A DNA stretch of 64,000 nt from Byssochlamys sp. IMV 00236 (Eukaryota > Ascomycota > Eurotiomycetes > Eurotiales > Thermoascaceae). Below, one piece after another: positions 1 through 12,419 of this stretch (position 1 is the first letter of the stretch; every line of letters begins with the position of its first letter). The stretch is from contig MSJH02000657.1 of assembly GCA_001931875.2 (NCBI GenBank), forward strand, positions 372,001 to 436,000, written 5' to 3'. The notes beneath the pieces were generated by a model. It saw nothing but the letters and a program-made list of their open reading frames with translations. It searched no databases and was not told the DNA's origin. The position numbers were made by a program, and so were the translations under genes.

Positions 1-1050
1 CTTTCTCTCTTCGAACTCTTATCTCCTAGTAATCTCGCGTAGTTGTCTCATATTTCGTTAATGAAAATCATCGAAGAAAGTGCGAATAACTCGTTCTGGA
101 TGAGAGGACATCTGAATCCATAGGCTGTCTCTGGAACTGATTATCGTAATCCTTGCTCCCGGACATCATAGAAATTCCGTGCGAATAGCACTCGGATCCA
201 CCTGAGGTGTTATTAACTTGACATCAGGTCGCTTGTATCTGGAGATGACCGGATAACCACCCAGTTGTTCATAGATCGCTCATTCAATCAAAGGGTCTTC
301 ATGGAACCACTATTGTCACTAGGTGACCTTTGACCATAGGTGACTGAGAAGAGAAGAAAAAAAAAATGTCTGTAGTATCAGACCAGGTAATTGGAGCTCC
401 CTAAAGTCTGCTTTGGAGAGCGCAACATCTCCATCAAAGGGAGAGCTGTGAGTACACATGTATCCTCTCACGCTGGCCTTGTCTCCTGACGAAAAGCGAT
501 GACTATGAACCACTTCGAAGCCAGCAGGACAGTGAAGGAAAGCAAAAGTGAACTCGAGACACGGTCCGATCTGTGACAAGCAGCATCGACTTCCTCGTCT
601 CGTCCAAGGCGGTGAAGATGTCGGCAGGTGATGAATTAATTCCTTCGCAGTTGTAAAACTGCCGGAGAATCTACCGTCTTCTTTCTTTCTCCGCTTATTC
701 GGATTGAATCATTGCAGTCATCGTTGGACATGCAGATATATATCATAAGCTACATATATATTCCCTACCCCAAGGGAAGAAGCAAGTAGCGGAGACAGTC
801 CCCGCAGATGCCACCGGAAAAGTGGTACTCCACCATGTCTATACGGATTTCACGAGTCTACTGCTAGGAGATAAACAAGGATAAATACTCTACACATATC
901 GACACTTTCGCAATATGAGGGGTTCTCTGGGGAATGTGGGGTAGAAAAGAGCAACTCCACATACCGAGAACGATAATAATGGACCGATTCTGCTGTTCAT
1001 CAGTGATCAGCAATGGCCATAGCACAATAATGGCAAGCTATAGAAGATCG

Positions 1051-1075
1051 AAGAAGAAGAAGAAGAAGAAGAAGA
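1051..1075. repeat. (AAG)n microsatellite
   Basis: About eight perfect tandem AAG/GAA units. Simple-sequence repeat in non-coding DNA, with no sign that it is translated. Confidence 0.9.
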
Positions 1076-2071
1076 ACAATATTCCGTCGCGTGGCAGATA
1101 ACCGAAGTTGCTCCGCCAGCTTGTTGCCGATGCGAGGGACAGAGCGGAACCAGAGAGATCTCAGCCCACGCGGAAGGACACAGAAGCCTAGTCTAGACGC
1201 GAGGGGAGGAGTTGCGAAAGTCAGCAGAAGGTGGAGAAGTCTGATAGCGAAAAAAAGGCCAGATGGCCAATCCTACCGAAGCCCTTTCTGTTGCTGACTC
1301 GCTCACCGCAGAATTAATAATAATGAGCTTTCCGGGGAGTGGAAGTATTATCCTAAGCGAATATATGCCTCAATAGGTAAAAGGATCCATGGTGGTCTAG
1401 GGACATCGTGGAGGAGAGAGCTCGAAGGCGTCGAATATTGATCGAATCCATCATGGTTGCTAGGATCACTTTCAGCAGATAGATAGATATGCCTGGCGGA
1501 TTTTGGCCGGACAGCAACGTCGACCGCCGAGGCTGATCGGCACAATTTGGGGAATAAGCGATTTCCCATTCGCAGACGGTTCACGCCCCATCCATATCAG
1601 ACCACCGGGGAAAACACAGGAGGAAGAAGTAAAAGGAGACAGACAAGAAAACCCAGAAACGATATCCGGGGGTGAGAACCACTGTTGGTCACGGAATGGA
1701 CGGTATTATTTGGTGGATGCGAGAGCAGATCGCACAATGTAGACCGCACGTAGAGTAGGCAGTTATCTAATTGAACTCGTCAAAGATGGGGTTGCCGTCC
1801 GGAGGCCTTGTCGAACAGTGTCCTGAACGGGCCCCAAGTACTAGTGACCTGGTCTCTCACCTGAAATCCGCGTGAAACGAAAGTACCCGGTACTTTGACC
1901 GCACTCGCCGACTCGACCTTCCGCCAGCTTTCGTTATCCGACACTTTTCTCCTCCTTTCACCTCCAACTGCCGACTTTTCTCGTGTCATCTTTCTCGACC
2001 GTTCCTGTGTCTCTCCGTCCACCTTCTCCAGCTGCGGACCTCCCTATCCAGATTCTTTCTTCCGTTTCCCG

Positions 2072-2300
2072 GTAAGCATCCCCGACTCCCTTGGATCGCA
2101 AGCATTGAGATCTTCAGCTCGTCCCCCGAAAAGCCCTAGACTCTGAGCAGCGGTCGAAAGATTCTTGCTTCGTTGTCTATAATTCCCATCCCGAAGAGAG
2201 AAACTGTTGTGCAGCTTTTTAGGGTGCTCAGTTTCCACGCTGCTGCTGCTGCTGATGTTATCCTGTTTCGTGTTGGCTAACTGTCAATTCCATCTACTAG
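2072..2300 (+). other. Putative 5'-UTR intron of cytochrome b5 gene
   Basis: Donor GTAAGC at 2072, branch-like GCTAAC at 2276-2281 and acceptor CTACTAG ending at 2300, 18 nt before the start codon. Length 229 nt. The call rests on splice signals only. Confidence 0.4.
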
Positions 2301-2317
2301 ATCCCCCAGCAGTCATC

Positions 2318-2920
2318 ATGTCCAAGGAGCTCACCACCGCGGAGGTTGCCTCCCACAACACCAAGAAGGATCTCTACATGATCATTCACGACAAGGTTTA
2401 CGATGTCACCTCTTTCGTCGATGAGCACCCGTATGTGGCCGCCTTTTCGCGACTCCCCCTAAAAAGTTACTAGTTAGATCGCAGCAATTGCTTAGCTAAC
2501 ACGTGAGTCGGTCATAACTAGTGGTGGTGAGGAGGTCCTTCTCGATGTCGGTGGTCAGGATGGTACGGAAGCTTTCGAGGACGTCGGACACAGTGATGAG
2601 GCCCGTGAGATCCTGGCCGGTCTGGAGGTCGGAACGCTGAAGAGACTGGTATGTTGTGCTTCCCATGGTCTTAAAAACACCTGCCCGAAGAAACTTGCGA
2701 TCCATCTTGTCCGCTCCACTGCCTCGGCCTGTAGACTGACAAAACACTTTTCGATTAGCCCGGTGAAGCTGGCCCCAAGACTGGCAATCCCTCTTCCGTC
2801 AGCGTCCCTAAGAAAGACAGCACCGGCCTCGGCATCGGTCTCTACGCCGTTCTGCTCATCGGTGGTGCCGCTGCCTACTTCGCCTACCAGTACATCCAGG
2901 CCAATGCTGAGAAGCAGTGA
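2318..2920 (+). CDS. Cytochrome b5, ER tail-anchored
   Basis: Small haem protein that passes electrons to fatty-acid desaturases, sterol enzymes and some P450s at the cytosolic face of the ER. Three exons, 2318-2430, 2522-2648 and 2759-2920, give 133 aa, the normal length. The first intron splits the haem-ligand motif HPGGEE (about residues 36-41). The second haem-ligand histidine is in the following VGHSDEA motif. A hydrophobic helix rich in Ala, Gly and Tyr near residues 108-126, followed by a short polar tail (NAEKQ), fits a C-terminal tail anchor. The ATG at 2318 is chosen because the frame upstream has no family similarity and family members start MSKELT-like. It converges with the KH-domain gene. 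Certain as a b5-fold protein; the particular partner enzyme cannot be inferred. Confidence 0.95.
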
Positions 2921-3846
2921 GCTACCAGCTTTCAATGGCGTTGTATTGGTGTAAAGGAGAGAGTATGTGGAATAGAGGGAAATGAATTCAACACCGAGTG
3001 GATACGGCTACATGAGACTCCTGTGCGAGTGGACAAACTAGAGCTGCGCAAATTGCAGCACCTGCGGCAAGCGACGGGCCTCTCGCGACCGGGAGACGGG
3101 GAGAGAAGCTTGGATCCAAAAAAGGGAAATGGGTTTAATTGAGTGACTACAGTTGAAGGATCCGGGAGAGGAAAAGGGCGTCCTCTTTTCTTGGTCCCAT
3201 GTCCGTTTATTTAATGTTCCATTTTTTTCTTATTCCTTTTTTGTTTTGTTTTTTGCTATGCAGATATGGTAGATATTACCCACGTCTTACTACTTTCTGC
3301 CACATAGACCATTAGGTATTTATTACCACCACTACTTCAGATGACTCCCACTCCACGATAACCATAAGGACATGAGAAGAGGAAATTGTCTTCTAGACTA
3401 CATGGATAATCCAGTTGAAAAAAGAGGTTTTTAATTCGTATTTCACTTTTTCTTCTCTGCTCTCTTCATTTTCCCTCCCAACCGTGTTATCTTCTGAACG
3501 GCCGTGGCTTTTGTTCATGGTTCGTTCCTTTTTGGTGGCCCTTTTCCTGTTGTTGATATACCATGCTCATTAAGGCTTCATCCAAATTATGAAGCAAACT
3601 GAGGCCGGCCCTCGAGCGAGAACATAACAAAGGTTATACAGAATATATAAATAATGAGACAGGGTGAAAGATAATGATAATAGTAATAGAAGCATATCAC
3701 AATAGATAGATGAAAAATATTGGAATCACCAGAAAAACGCTCATCTGCTAACATCAGGTTGATGAAATACAAGGAAATCCTCCAAACCTCACCACCCATT
3801 TTTTCTTTTGAATCACAGTTAAATTATGTTGCAAACTGGGTTTTGA
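2921..3846. other. Convergent 3' intergenic region
   Basis: Lies between the 3' ends of the cytochrome b5 gene (+) and the KH-domain gene (-), so it should hold both 3' UTRs. It has T-rich stretches around 3220-3260. No gene seen. Confidence 0.6.
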
Positions 3847-6800
3847 TCATCTCGAGGTGCCATTCAAACCTGCCTGGACGGCCTCCAGAATCAGGTCCTT
3901 GGCCTGCTCCACGCTCTCTTTAGATCCCTTGATCTCAATTGCTTCTCCCTTTGCCTGGTCCTTGGGCACATTAATGCGGCAGCCGGTCTTCTTCCTGATG
4001 GAGTTGATCTGGCTACCTCCTTGTCCAACAACAAAGCGGTATGTCTTGGGGTCAGGCAAGATGAGGTAGCCAGTAGCCGACTGTTGGGATGCACTTGCGA
4101 TGGCCTTTTCCAAGGCAGCCTTTGCCTTGGAAACATTTTCAGACGAGCCGCTGAGAACCCATGGAATCGTGGACTGCTGCGAAGGATCAGCCGCAACGGA
4201 ACTGTTGTCAACGACCTTCCAGGAGTGAGCGTCTGCAGCCGCGCCTGGCTCATCAGTGATCAAAGGAAGCGAAGCTGAATCATTCGTGCCATTGCGAGAA
4301 TCCACGCTGGGCTTTGGCGGGATCTGATGACCGGCATGATCGACCGTCACGTGGTAATCATTGCGAAGGCGACGGAAGAATGAGCCATTCTCCGAAATAG
4401 CGTGGTGAAGATGCTTCGGTACTTCAACAGTTTCGCCTTGCTGTTCCTTGAGCAAGGTTAGGATATGCTCCTTGGCTCCCTCGACGGCGTTGCTGGGGCC
4501 CTTAATTCTCACGTCAGAACGGCCCGATCCCTGCTTAGGGACGTCCAGAGTGATGTTGAACTTGGACTCCAAGTCTCTTCTGGTGTCACCGCCACGGCCT
4601 ATGAGCAGGCGATGCTGTGACTGAGGCACATCAATTGTAGCGGTCACTTGGTCCTCTCGCTCCTTCACGAAGTCCTGAATAGCAGCAACGATCTTGTCAA
4701 CGACGGCCCCGTTGCCTTCAAGCTTAATCGTACTATCATTGCTTTCTGGACGGGGGAACTTGACAATACGAGCGGCGCTACCGTCGTTGGGACCACCAGC
4801 ATCAACAACAATTTTGCGGATATTCGCACCTTTGGGTATGTTAGATAGGCATTAAACGGAGAATACGGAGACAAGACTTACCACCTGCGCCGATCAGAGC
4901 CTTGTGATACTTCTTGTCAACATCAATCGTCTTGGTGACAATAGCATCGAACTCCTTGGAACGCTGCTGAAGGATCTTCTTTGCCTCCTCAACCTGCTTC
5001 TTGGTGCCCTTGATTTTGATTTCAACGCGACCCGACGCATCCGGAGTGTCGTTAGCGCTGGGAACATCAATCTGAGCACCAGTGTCGGCCCTCAGCTTGT
5101 CCATCTCACGACCACGCTGGCCGATGAGAGACGGGACTTGGGCCTGAGCAACAGACACAGAAGCAGAGTGAGAGTGGTCAATAACCCATTGCAGCAAGCT
5201 AAGAATCTCATCTCTTGCGGCATCAGCGCCTTTACGGGGACCCTTCACAATCACTTCGTCAGGTGCCTGCTGCGGTCGTTGAGGCCGTCCTCCGCCTACT
5301 TCGCTTGCAGTGTCCGCAACAGACTGGTCGTCATTGACCTGCGCTGACACGGCAGCACGAGGGAACTGTACGCGAACATTGTACCGGTCCTGAAGGCGGT
5401 TAACCTGGCTACCCTTTTGACCAATCAGGTCACGATGGTACTGCGGCGGAACCTTGAGGACGTGAGTTGTCTCGTCTTCAAGCTTCCTTCCCAGAGCAAT
5501 AATCCGGCTCTTCGCAGCATCAGCCTTGGTCTTTGGTCCTTTGACCTCAACTTTTCCGTTCTCGACCTTGATATCCACGTCGAACTCATCACGAAGCTTA
5601 TTGATGTTCTCACCCCTCTTCCCAATGAGGAAGTTGGCGAATTTCTGAGGGAAATCAAAGCTAGTGGTATATCCCCTCTCTAGATCATCCTTTTCCTGCT
5701 CAACGACAAATGTATCGATCTTCGAGGCCAGATCTTCGACAGAATTGGAGCGACCACGGAGAGAAACTTCACACTGAGGAGCAGCTTTCTGAGCTCCGTT
5801 GCGTTCACTTGGCTCGCCAATGATGACACGGACGGGGATGTGATCTTCACCCTTAGCCTGCTGTTCACGGGCGACAAACCTCCGAAGCTTTTCAGCGTAT
5901 CTGATAATATCTGTTAATATTGATTGAACAATTTCATCAAGGGAAGGCTTGCATACTTCGCAGGTACATTGACCGATTTGGCGACGACGTTCTGCTGGTC
6001 TCCCAGGATACTCAGAATGTGTTCCTGGGCTTCCCGCAGGCTTCTTTCAAAAGCAGCGACTTCCTCAGCTGATGGTCGTTGTCTTGGCGGCTGGTACTCT
6101 GGGCTTGTTGCGGAGGGGCCCTCATAGACCAAGAAGACATTAGGGCTATCAACATCGTCTGGGACGATCAGATGGACACCGAAGTCATTCTTCAGTTGAG
6201 AGGAACTCCGGGAACGGAGATAAGGGTGGAAGTAAGGGTCTACGGAGACAGGGCGGATTCTCGATGGGGGATGGGCTTGAACCAAGCCCATGATATCAGA
6301 ACGAGCCCGGATAGTATTCTTTCCATCCCTGGAATACACCTCCCATGTCACTGGCCCATCTGTGGTCGGTGGCAGTACAATACGGGCATCGTACAGCGAT
6401 TCCAGATGTCTAATGATCTGGCGCTGCTGCAGATACGACGTAAGAGCGCGCGCATGAGCGTGAGGGCCCACAGGTGCGTTAGGATGTTGCCGGGACAGGT
6501 CGATGCTTGCCATCTGCATGCTGGTGGCGAGATCCATAGCACGGTTGACACCAACATCGATGTGCTCAGGTGGTCCGGTGATAGTTAGGAACTCGCTCTC
6601 GTCAGACTCTGGAGGCAAGATGATAGCGCAACCGGTTTCCGCAAGGAAACGGTGTAGTGCATCAGCTTCGTCACCCAAGATGAACTGATGTTGGCCACGG
6701 TTGATAGCCAATTGTCTTAGTGTGAGTTGACGCTGCAGCTCAGCAGCACGTCGCTCGATTTCAGCTCGCGCTTCCTGGGCCGCAGAACGTTCACCCGAAA

Positions 6801-8019
6801 TAAGGATGTGCGTACTGGGGTCAGGGACGAAGTTGATCTGACCAGGGACAGCTTCCTGGGGTGGCGGTTGTGTCGTCCATGTATCATAGCGGGGAACCCT
6901 TATCTGAGCCTTTGTGCGTTCCTCAATCTCATTGAGATTGGTGTTGTGAGGACCTGCGAGGAATGGGAAGAACTCTGGGGGAATGGTCTTCAGGCGCAAG
7001 CTGATATTGGATGCCCGTTCCTTGACAATAGCTTCTATTTCTCGTCGAGCCATTTCCGCTGCAACAGCATCTCCCTCAATCAGGACGTCAATCGTGACGT
7101 CGTCGTCGTCCTCTTCTCCAGCCGGCGATTCCTCAGCTCGGGGTACCTGCACTCGAGCACCAGTCCGCTGTTGGATATCTTGGACAACTGCACCCTGGCG
7201 ACCGATAATGTGGGGCCGGGCTGAAGCTGGGATAGGCACTCGGACAGATTGCTGTTAAGAGTCAAAAACCGTTTCAGAATAGGTGAACTACGGGTTGGCG
7301 TACCTTAGACCCAACCTGCTGTGCGACGTCCTTCAGGGCCTGTCTAACCGCATCCACTGATCCCTTGCCCTCGAAGATTATGGAACCACCTGGCCCACTA
7401 CGCATATCAACAGTAGCCTTCGAGCGCTTGCTGATGTCTCTAAGAAGGTCGCGAAGTGGCTTCTTGAGCTGGCCACGGGGAAGCATCTGCGAAGGCGCAA
7501 GGCGGAGCTGCTCCACATGCTTCCCAGGAAGTGTCATGATCTTTGGTGCATCACTGACACCGAAACCCTGCGTACCTGTAGCAGCTGTGGACGCGAATTC
7601 CGTCAATTGAGGATCCGAAACTGATATACGGGAGAAGACGTACCGGAAGCCTGTGAGCCATTGGCCAGGCCGTTTGCTACTGCAGCAGCTGAAGATTTCT
7701 TAGCACCCCAAGTCGTCGGAACAGCAGCAGCTCGAGGCTTGGGACCGCCTCCCAGAGCAGGAAACAATTCCTCGGACTTCACATCGAAAGCTGGTGCTTT
7801 CTTCCGTGCAGCAGCAGTTGTTGCGCTACCGGAAGCGGAATCCGGCTTCACTTCCGATGCAGCGGGAGGAGGATGCTGGATTTCATCCTCGTCCGGTACA
7901 TCCTCCACTGTCACCTTGTGAGCTTCATCGCGTGCGTGCTGCTCCTCCAACAGAGCAGCTGGTGATTTTGTGGCAGCCGATCCGCCGTTGACGATCAGAC
8001 CAGGCGCTTCAGCTGACAT
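3847..8019 (-). CDS. scp160: Vigilin/Scp160-type multi-KH RNA-binding protein
   Basis: RNA-binding protein with an array of KH domains. The yeast homologue Scp160 sits on polysomes and the ER and affects translation and chromosome segregation. Five exons on the minus strand, 8019-7644, 7584-7304, 7251-5957, 5900-4882 and 4829-3847, sum to 1317 aa, close to the family length. Clear KH GxxG loops: IIGRQG (~235), LIGKRG (~742), LIGQKG (~809), LIGQRG (~909), LIGAGG (~986), LIGRGG (~1066) and VVGQGG (~1257). Further KH repeats have degenerate loops, for example AGPHNT in exon 3, as is normal in vigilins. The N-terminal ~150 residues are Ala/Pro-rich and acidic, with a FPALGGG motif. The second exon could instead begin at 7575 using the next in-frame AG. 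Upstream lies the 1-kb spacer to the terpene synthase. Confidence 0.93.
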
Positions 8020-9007
8020 TGTAAATAACTTCCCGAAGTTATTGCAGAAAACCGGGGTGATAGGATTATATCAAGAGGTGGGAATGAGCGGAGAGAAATT
8101 TAAAGTCCTAGACAGCGAGAATTGATTAGTATGCAAAGCGCAAGAGCTATCATTGAGTCAGACTAATCGAGTCACACCTGTAACCTGCAATTCTGAAAGA
8201 GAATGTACAATGCAGAAGACGCCAATGCTCTAGCTGGTGTAAGAAAACCAACAGAATCGCCTACACTAAGGCGGTGGACTGATCTAGAAAGGCTGGGGGT
8301 CAAATGGTACGGATATCTATCTGGTAAGTGCAACAACGAATTGCATCACACCGGTCGAGCAGCAGACAGGATTAGAAGGGCGGAGAAGAGAGAATAAGAG
8401 AGGTGAAGAGGCGGAGGAGGAGGAGAGATGATGAGAAGGGGACGTGAAGAAAAAGCGTGGTCGATGAGCGTTTCGAGGACGGAGCGGAAAGGACAAGTTC
8501 GAGGTGTCGGAGTTGGGACTTTGGGGCAACGCACCGGACTGTCTCTCTGTTTCGTCCGCCGCCGCCTAGCGCACTCTGGGGCCGGAGGAAGCACGCGAGA
8601 CGCCGATGTTGTGCCGTCACCAACAACGGTGATGGTCCCATATAGTATTTACTCATTGCTGTGATTCTTCTTCTCTGCACGATATTGCTGTGGTCGCTCT
8701 GCAAGGGCTGTCTCTTGAGCATCGAGAAGCTGCGTGGAGATAGCCAATGCGGGTACTTCCTCGTCTCTGTTAACTAGAACTGAAAGGCAATGACATATCT
8801 GCTTTTGCTTTGTGTCCTTACTTAGTCCCCCTAGTTCCTTGCGAAGTACTAATCCAAATCACATTATGTGATGCCTTCATTAGGAATCGTACTTGTGTGG
8901 CCGATTCATAAATCTTACGGAGTCTTAATATACCAGGATTACACGTCTCTCTCCGGATGGCGTCAATGTTTATTGGTCTTCTATTACTTACTACAGGCTC
9001 AAACATC
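8020..9007. other. Upstream region of the KH-domain gene
   Basis: Separates the start of the minus-strand KH gene from the 3' end of the minus-strand terpene synthase. A GAGG/AGGA-rich block lies at 8375-8450. The open frames on both strands are low-complexity and resemble nothing known. Confidence 0.5.
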
Positions 9008-11627
9008 TCATTTTATTTTCAACCTGTGGTTCAAAAGCCTCAACACCCAGTTGCAATGCCCGGTTTCATCTTCCAACGCTGCGATAGAGTCTGCTATCCT
9101 CTGTGACAAAGACGCTAGTGTCTGCTCAGTGTACTTCATACTCCCAGCTTTCTGCAGATGATCGAGCACAAACTGCTTCAGAGGCACATCTAGACCCCCT
9201 GACGTCCGTGAGACCTGGAGGATTCCCTGCAGCTGGAAGTCTCCAGGATGAGACGTCAAGGCGTGAATCAACGGGAAAGAAAACTTCCCTTCATCGAGAT
9301 CCTCGCAAAAACCCTTTTTCTCAGCATACTGTTTTATCGAGTGATTGGTCAGAGTCTAAGTATCTTGGCAATCGCTTTATGGACCCGTCTTACCTCTTCT
9401 GTTAGATTTTTGTAATCGTCGCGGATCTGGAAAAACTGGCCCAGCAGAGTAGCTAATGAATCCAAGGAGCTATACATTCCATCAGAGCAGTCAGATTATG
9501 AGGAATATTTGGGCAGTTAAACGAAGACCGATAGCGTACCAACTATGCCCTGTTTTCGCCTTCTGCATCATCATCCGTGTTATCAGTCGAAGAAGACCAC
9601 CGGTTTCTGTATCATGAATGATCAGCACGTTCTATCTTTGGCCACATACAGAGAATGAGAAGGATGATTTACTCTGGCTGATCATTGCAAGATATTCATC
9701 CTGCGAGGGGCATTTCCCATGCCTGGTCCAATACAGATCGAAACTTTGTCCGATGAACAAGTTCTGGATCTCTTCCATGAATATATCCCAACATCGTTGG
9801 TTGTCGAGCTGTCTCACTTGGTCGGCAGCCTGTAACAAAAGGAAGTTCGCAGAATTGATAGTTTGTCCGGCTCCAAATATTACGTGAGTTGCCGGTTGAC
9901 CGCGGCGGAGAGGGGATGCATCTTCGATGTCATCTAGCCTATACCGGCACAGTCAGTGACACCTGACCAGACCCAGGTTGAAGGGTACGGCATGTACAGC
10001 ATACATTAATGACGCATTGTGCAAAGTCTGCGCAATGGACTTGAATTGGTTGATAAGATGGGGTGGTAAAGTGAACCAGACATTCAGTCCGTCAATAAAT
10101 GTCTCCCGGATTGCTTTGGAAGGAAGAGAGCTAATGTAATCTGCTGGTCCAAGAAGATGCTATGTGATAAACATGTCAATAATATAATCTCATATACAGT
10201 GAAGATATGGCCACTCTTACCTCACTGCCTAGTTTTGTCTGCTCCAAGAGCCATCGATCTTCATCTTTTGACGGACTGGACGATATCGAAGATCGCGACG
10301 AAGAGTCAGACCAACTAAAAGACTCATTTGATATACTGTTTTCGGAGATACTCGAGTGTCTGGTTGTGTTCCCTGCAGAGGTTTCTTGTCCCGTATTGTC
10401 ATCTTTCTGAATCGTATTCAAGCCTTTTTCTTTATTTCTTTGCAACATGAGGCTCGCCTCATCGCAGAGTCCAGGGTGGTAGCGGGGACATCGAATGCTC
10501 CAGGCAACATTTCCTGGGATTTGATATTCCAAGGCCCTCAAGTAGGTGGCCAGCTTGATATTTCCTTTTCCTTCTCCTGCCAAGAATGCGTCTTTTCGTT
10601 TCCTAAATTCCTCTTCGTACCCATTGGTTACTTCTCTGACACGGCTTTTCGCTTCAGCTGCATCGATCTGGTACCATTTCATAAAGAGCCAAACCAGGTT
10701 CGTCATGGTGCTCTCGCCGCAATGCCCTGACCGGAAATCCTCCCATTCAACATCAAATGAGAAGTAATCATTTGCCAACCCCAAGGCGGCATAGCAAGGT
10801 TTGACTACTGAAGAAAGTCTCTCCTCTTCTTCAGGAGTGAGTCGAATACCCATCCCAAAACGCATCAGCGTATCGACAAACCTGCTTGCTTGTCAGAGAA
10901 TATTACGAATATATACCATGGTCATGCAACATACGGGGCGCCTGTGTCTATAATCCGATAATCCACGTATTCATCAAGATTCTCAAATATGCGAGATTTG
11001 TCCTGCTTTGTAGTCGTAGAAACCATGGTCTTCCATGAGTCAATCACAACCTCTGCACATGGTGCGTCAATGGAGAGCAGTTGCAAGAGCATTTTGGACT
11101 GTATTTGCTTGGTTCCGATAACTGATTTTACCGTCCGATATTCTGTATCATCGAGAGAAATATCGTCGCCATGAGGGTTCCACTACCTACAATTAGCTTC
11201 CCTCGATAAAAAATTGCTCCAGATGGAAGAACATACAGTGGACTTGGCTGCTGATTCGACAACATTGTCATAAAGAAAAGCGTCTATTCTCATTATCATA
11301 AGTCAGCAAAAGTACATCATTCGTTTCGCCTCGACTTGCTTGCATACATTCGAAAATATATGAAATAACCCCCAGTCTCTCTGGTTTACAAAGTGGGAGA
11401 ACCACTGCTCCAAAATGTCCTTCCCATGGGTTGTTGCAGCCCCAGCGTTCAATTGAACCTATGTATTTCAACCAGTCTTCGCGACATTGTAGAGAACCTT
11501 CGATTGCCTTGTCTTCGAATTTATGTCGTCGCAGGGCATATCCATCACAAAATCCTTCGATATCAGATGATTCTCGAGGCACAGTGTAAGACGTTTCATC
11601 ATCCAATAAGAGATTCAGATGCGCCAT
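9008..11627 (-). CDS. Chimeric prenyltransferase-terpene synthase (di/sesterterpene type)
   Basis: Bifunctional enzyme of the fungal PTTS family (fusicoccadiene and ophiobolin F synthases): a C-terminal prenyltransferase builds GGPP or GFPP from IPP and DMAPP, and the N-terminal class I cyclase cyclises it. Nine exons: 11627-11348, 11283-11237, 11182-10935, 10881-10221, 10159-10005, 9938-9673, 9606-9540, 9469-9394, 9328-9008; 706 aa, a usual family length. Cyclase: first acidic motif D99-N-V-V-E103, NSE motif N229-D-Y-F-S233-F-D-V-E237, and a CPRYH motif before the linker. A Ser-rich linker (~350-395) leads to the prenyltransferase, with D466-D-I-E-D470 and R591-D-D-Y-K-N596. All metal-binding motifs are present. 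The first motif reads DNVVE where well-known members have DDVTE-like residues. An in-frame TAG four codons before the ATG supports the start. Product and chain length cannot be read from sequence. Confidence 0.93.
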
Positions 11628-12419
11628 TTCTCCGGTCTAACAATTGCAAATAGTATGCTCACAAAGCGCCAGAGATCATGAATAAACTACCTGGCAGAAT
11701 TTTGTGGGCGATCGAGTTCATCAAATTATCAATTTGCATGTCTCATATTTCTATTTCTACGCAAATTAAGTTACGACCAGTTTCTTGTTCAGCGGTGACG
11801 TGATCTAAACCAGTTTAGCTTTTAACATAGTAGACCGATCATATACAAAGTCAATCTTACTGTGAACCCATGTTCACGCAAGATCGCATTCAGAATTAAG
11901 GACGCAGATCTCATCGTGCAGAACTTGGAATTCGGTCGATTTCTTATCCAATATTGGGCTGCGATGATCCACACGGTTCCACAGCGTAGATTGTTGATGC
12001 CAGCAGAAATTCAATCTGAGATTCTTGCCAGCTTTTACGCTGCATCGTAACCTGATTTTTGATGTCATCACCCTGAAGAAGCACCATACCGTCCGGATGG
12101 TGATCATGTCTGTTCAGCCGATCTTACAGACCATACATTATACTTTTGCTACCAATAACAAACTTCATATCTAAGATTAGCGATTAAAAGCAAGGTAGAT
12201 AACATAATCGAGGTTAACTTTTAGTCAAAGTGTGTCTACCATTAAAGTTATCGTCACTGCGCATCATCTGTTCTATATATGGTACATTCCCTACCTGTTG
12301 CTTGTACACTGGATTCTTTGCAACCAAATGAATTACTATTCATAGCTCAATTACTGACTTGAGTTCTACCATTCACTGTTCGAATAAGACGAAACCGCCG
12401 CTGGAGGTAGTATCCTACT
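11628..12419. promoter_or_regulatory. Bidirectional upstream region, terpene synthase / SEC14-like
   Basis: 792 bp between two start codons facing away from each other, so both genes must be driven from here. It is AT-rich. I could not pick a convincing pathway-specific operator, and no third gene is visible. Confidence 0.6.

Larger units (their letters stand above)
1..2317. other. Gene-free left end and cytochrome b5 upstream region
   Basis: No reading frame here resembles a known protein; the open frames are under 90 codons and lack family motifs. A purine trinucleotide repeat lies near 1051-1075. From about 1915 the + strand becomes pyrimidine-rich, as in many fungal 5' leaders. A plausible 5'-UTR intron runs from a GTAAGC donor at 2072 to an acceptor ending at 2300, with a CTAAC branch site at 2277-2281, just before the cytochrome b5 ATG. 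The rest shows nothing I can name. Confidence 0.55.

Noticed and set aside
319..579. 86-codon minus-strand frame at the left edge
   Set aside because: Too short, no motif, and no flanking gene structure.
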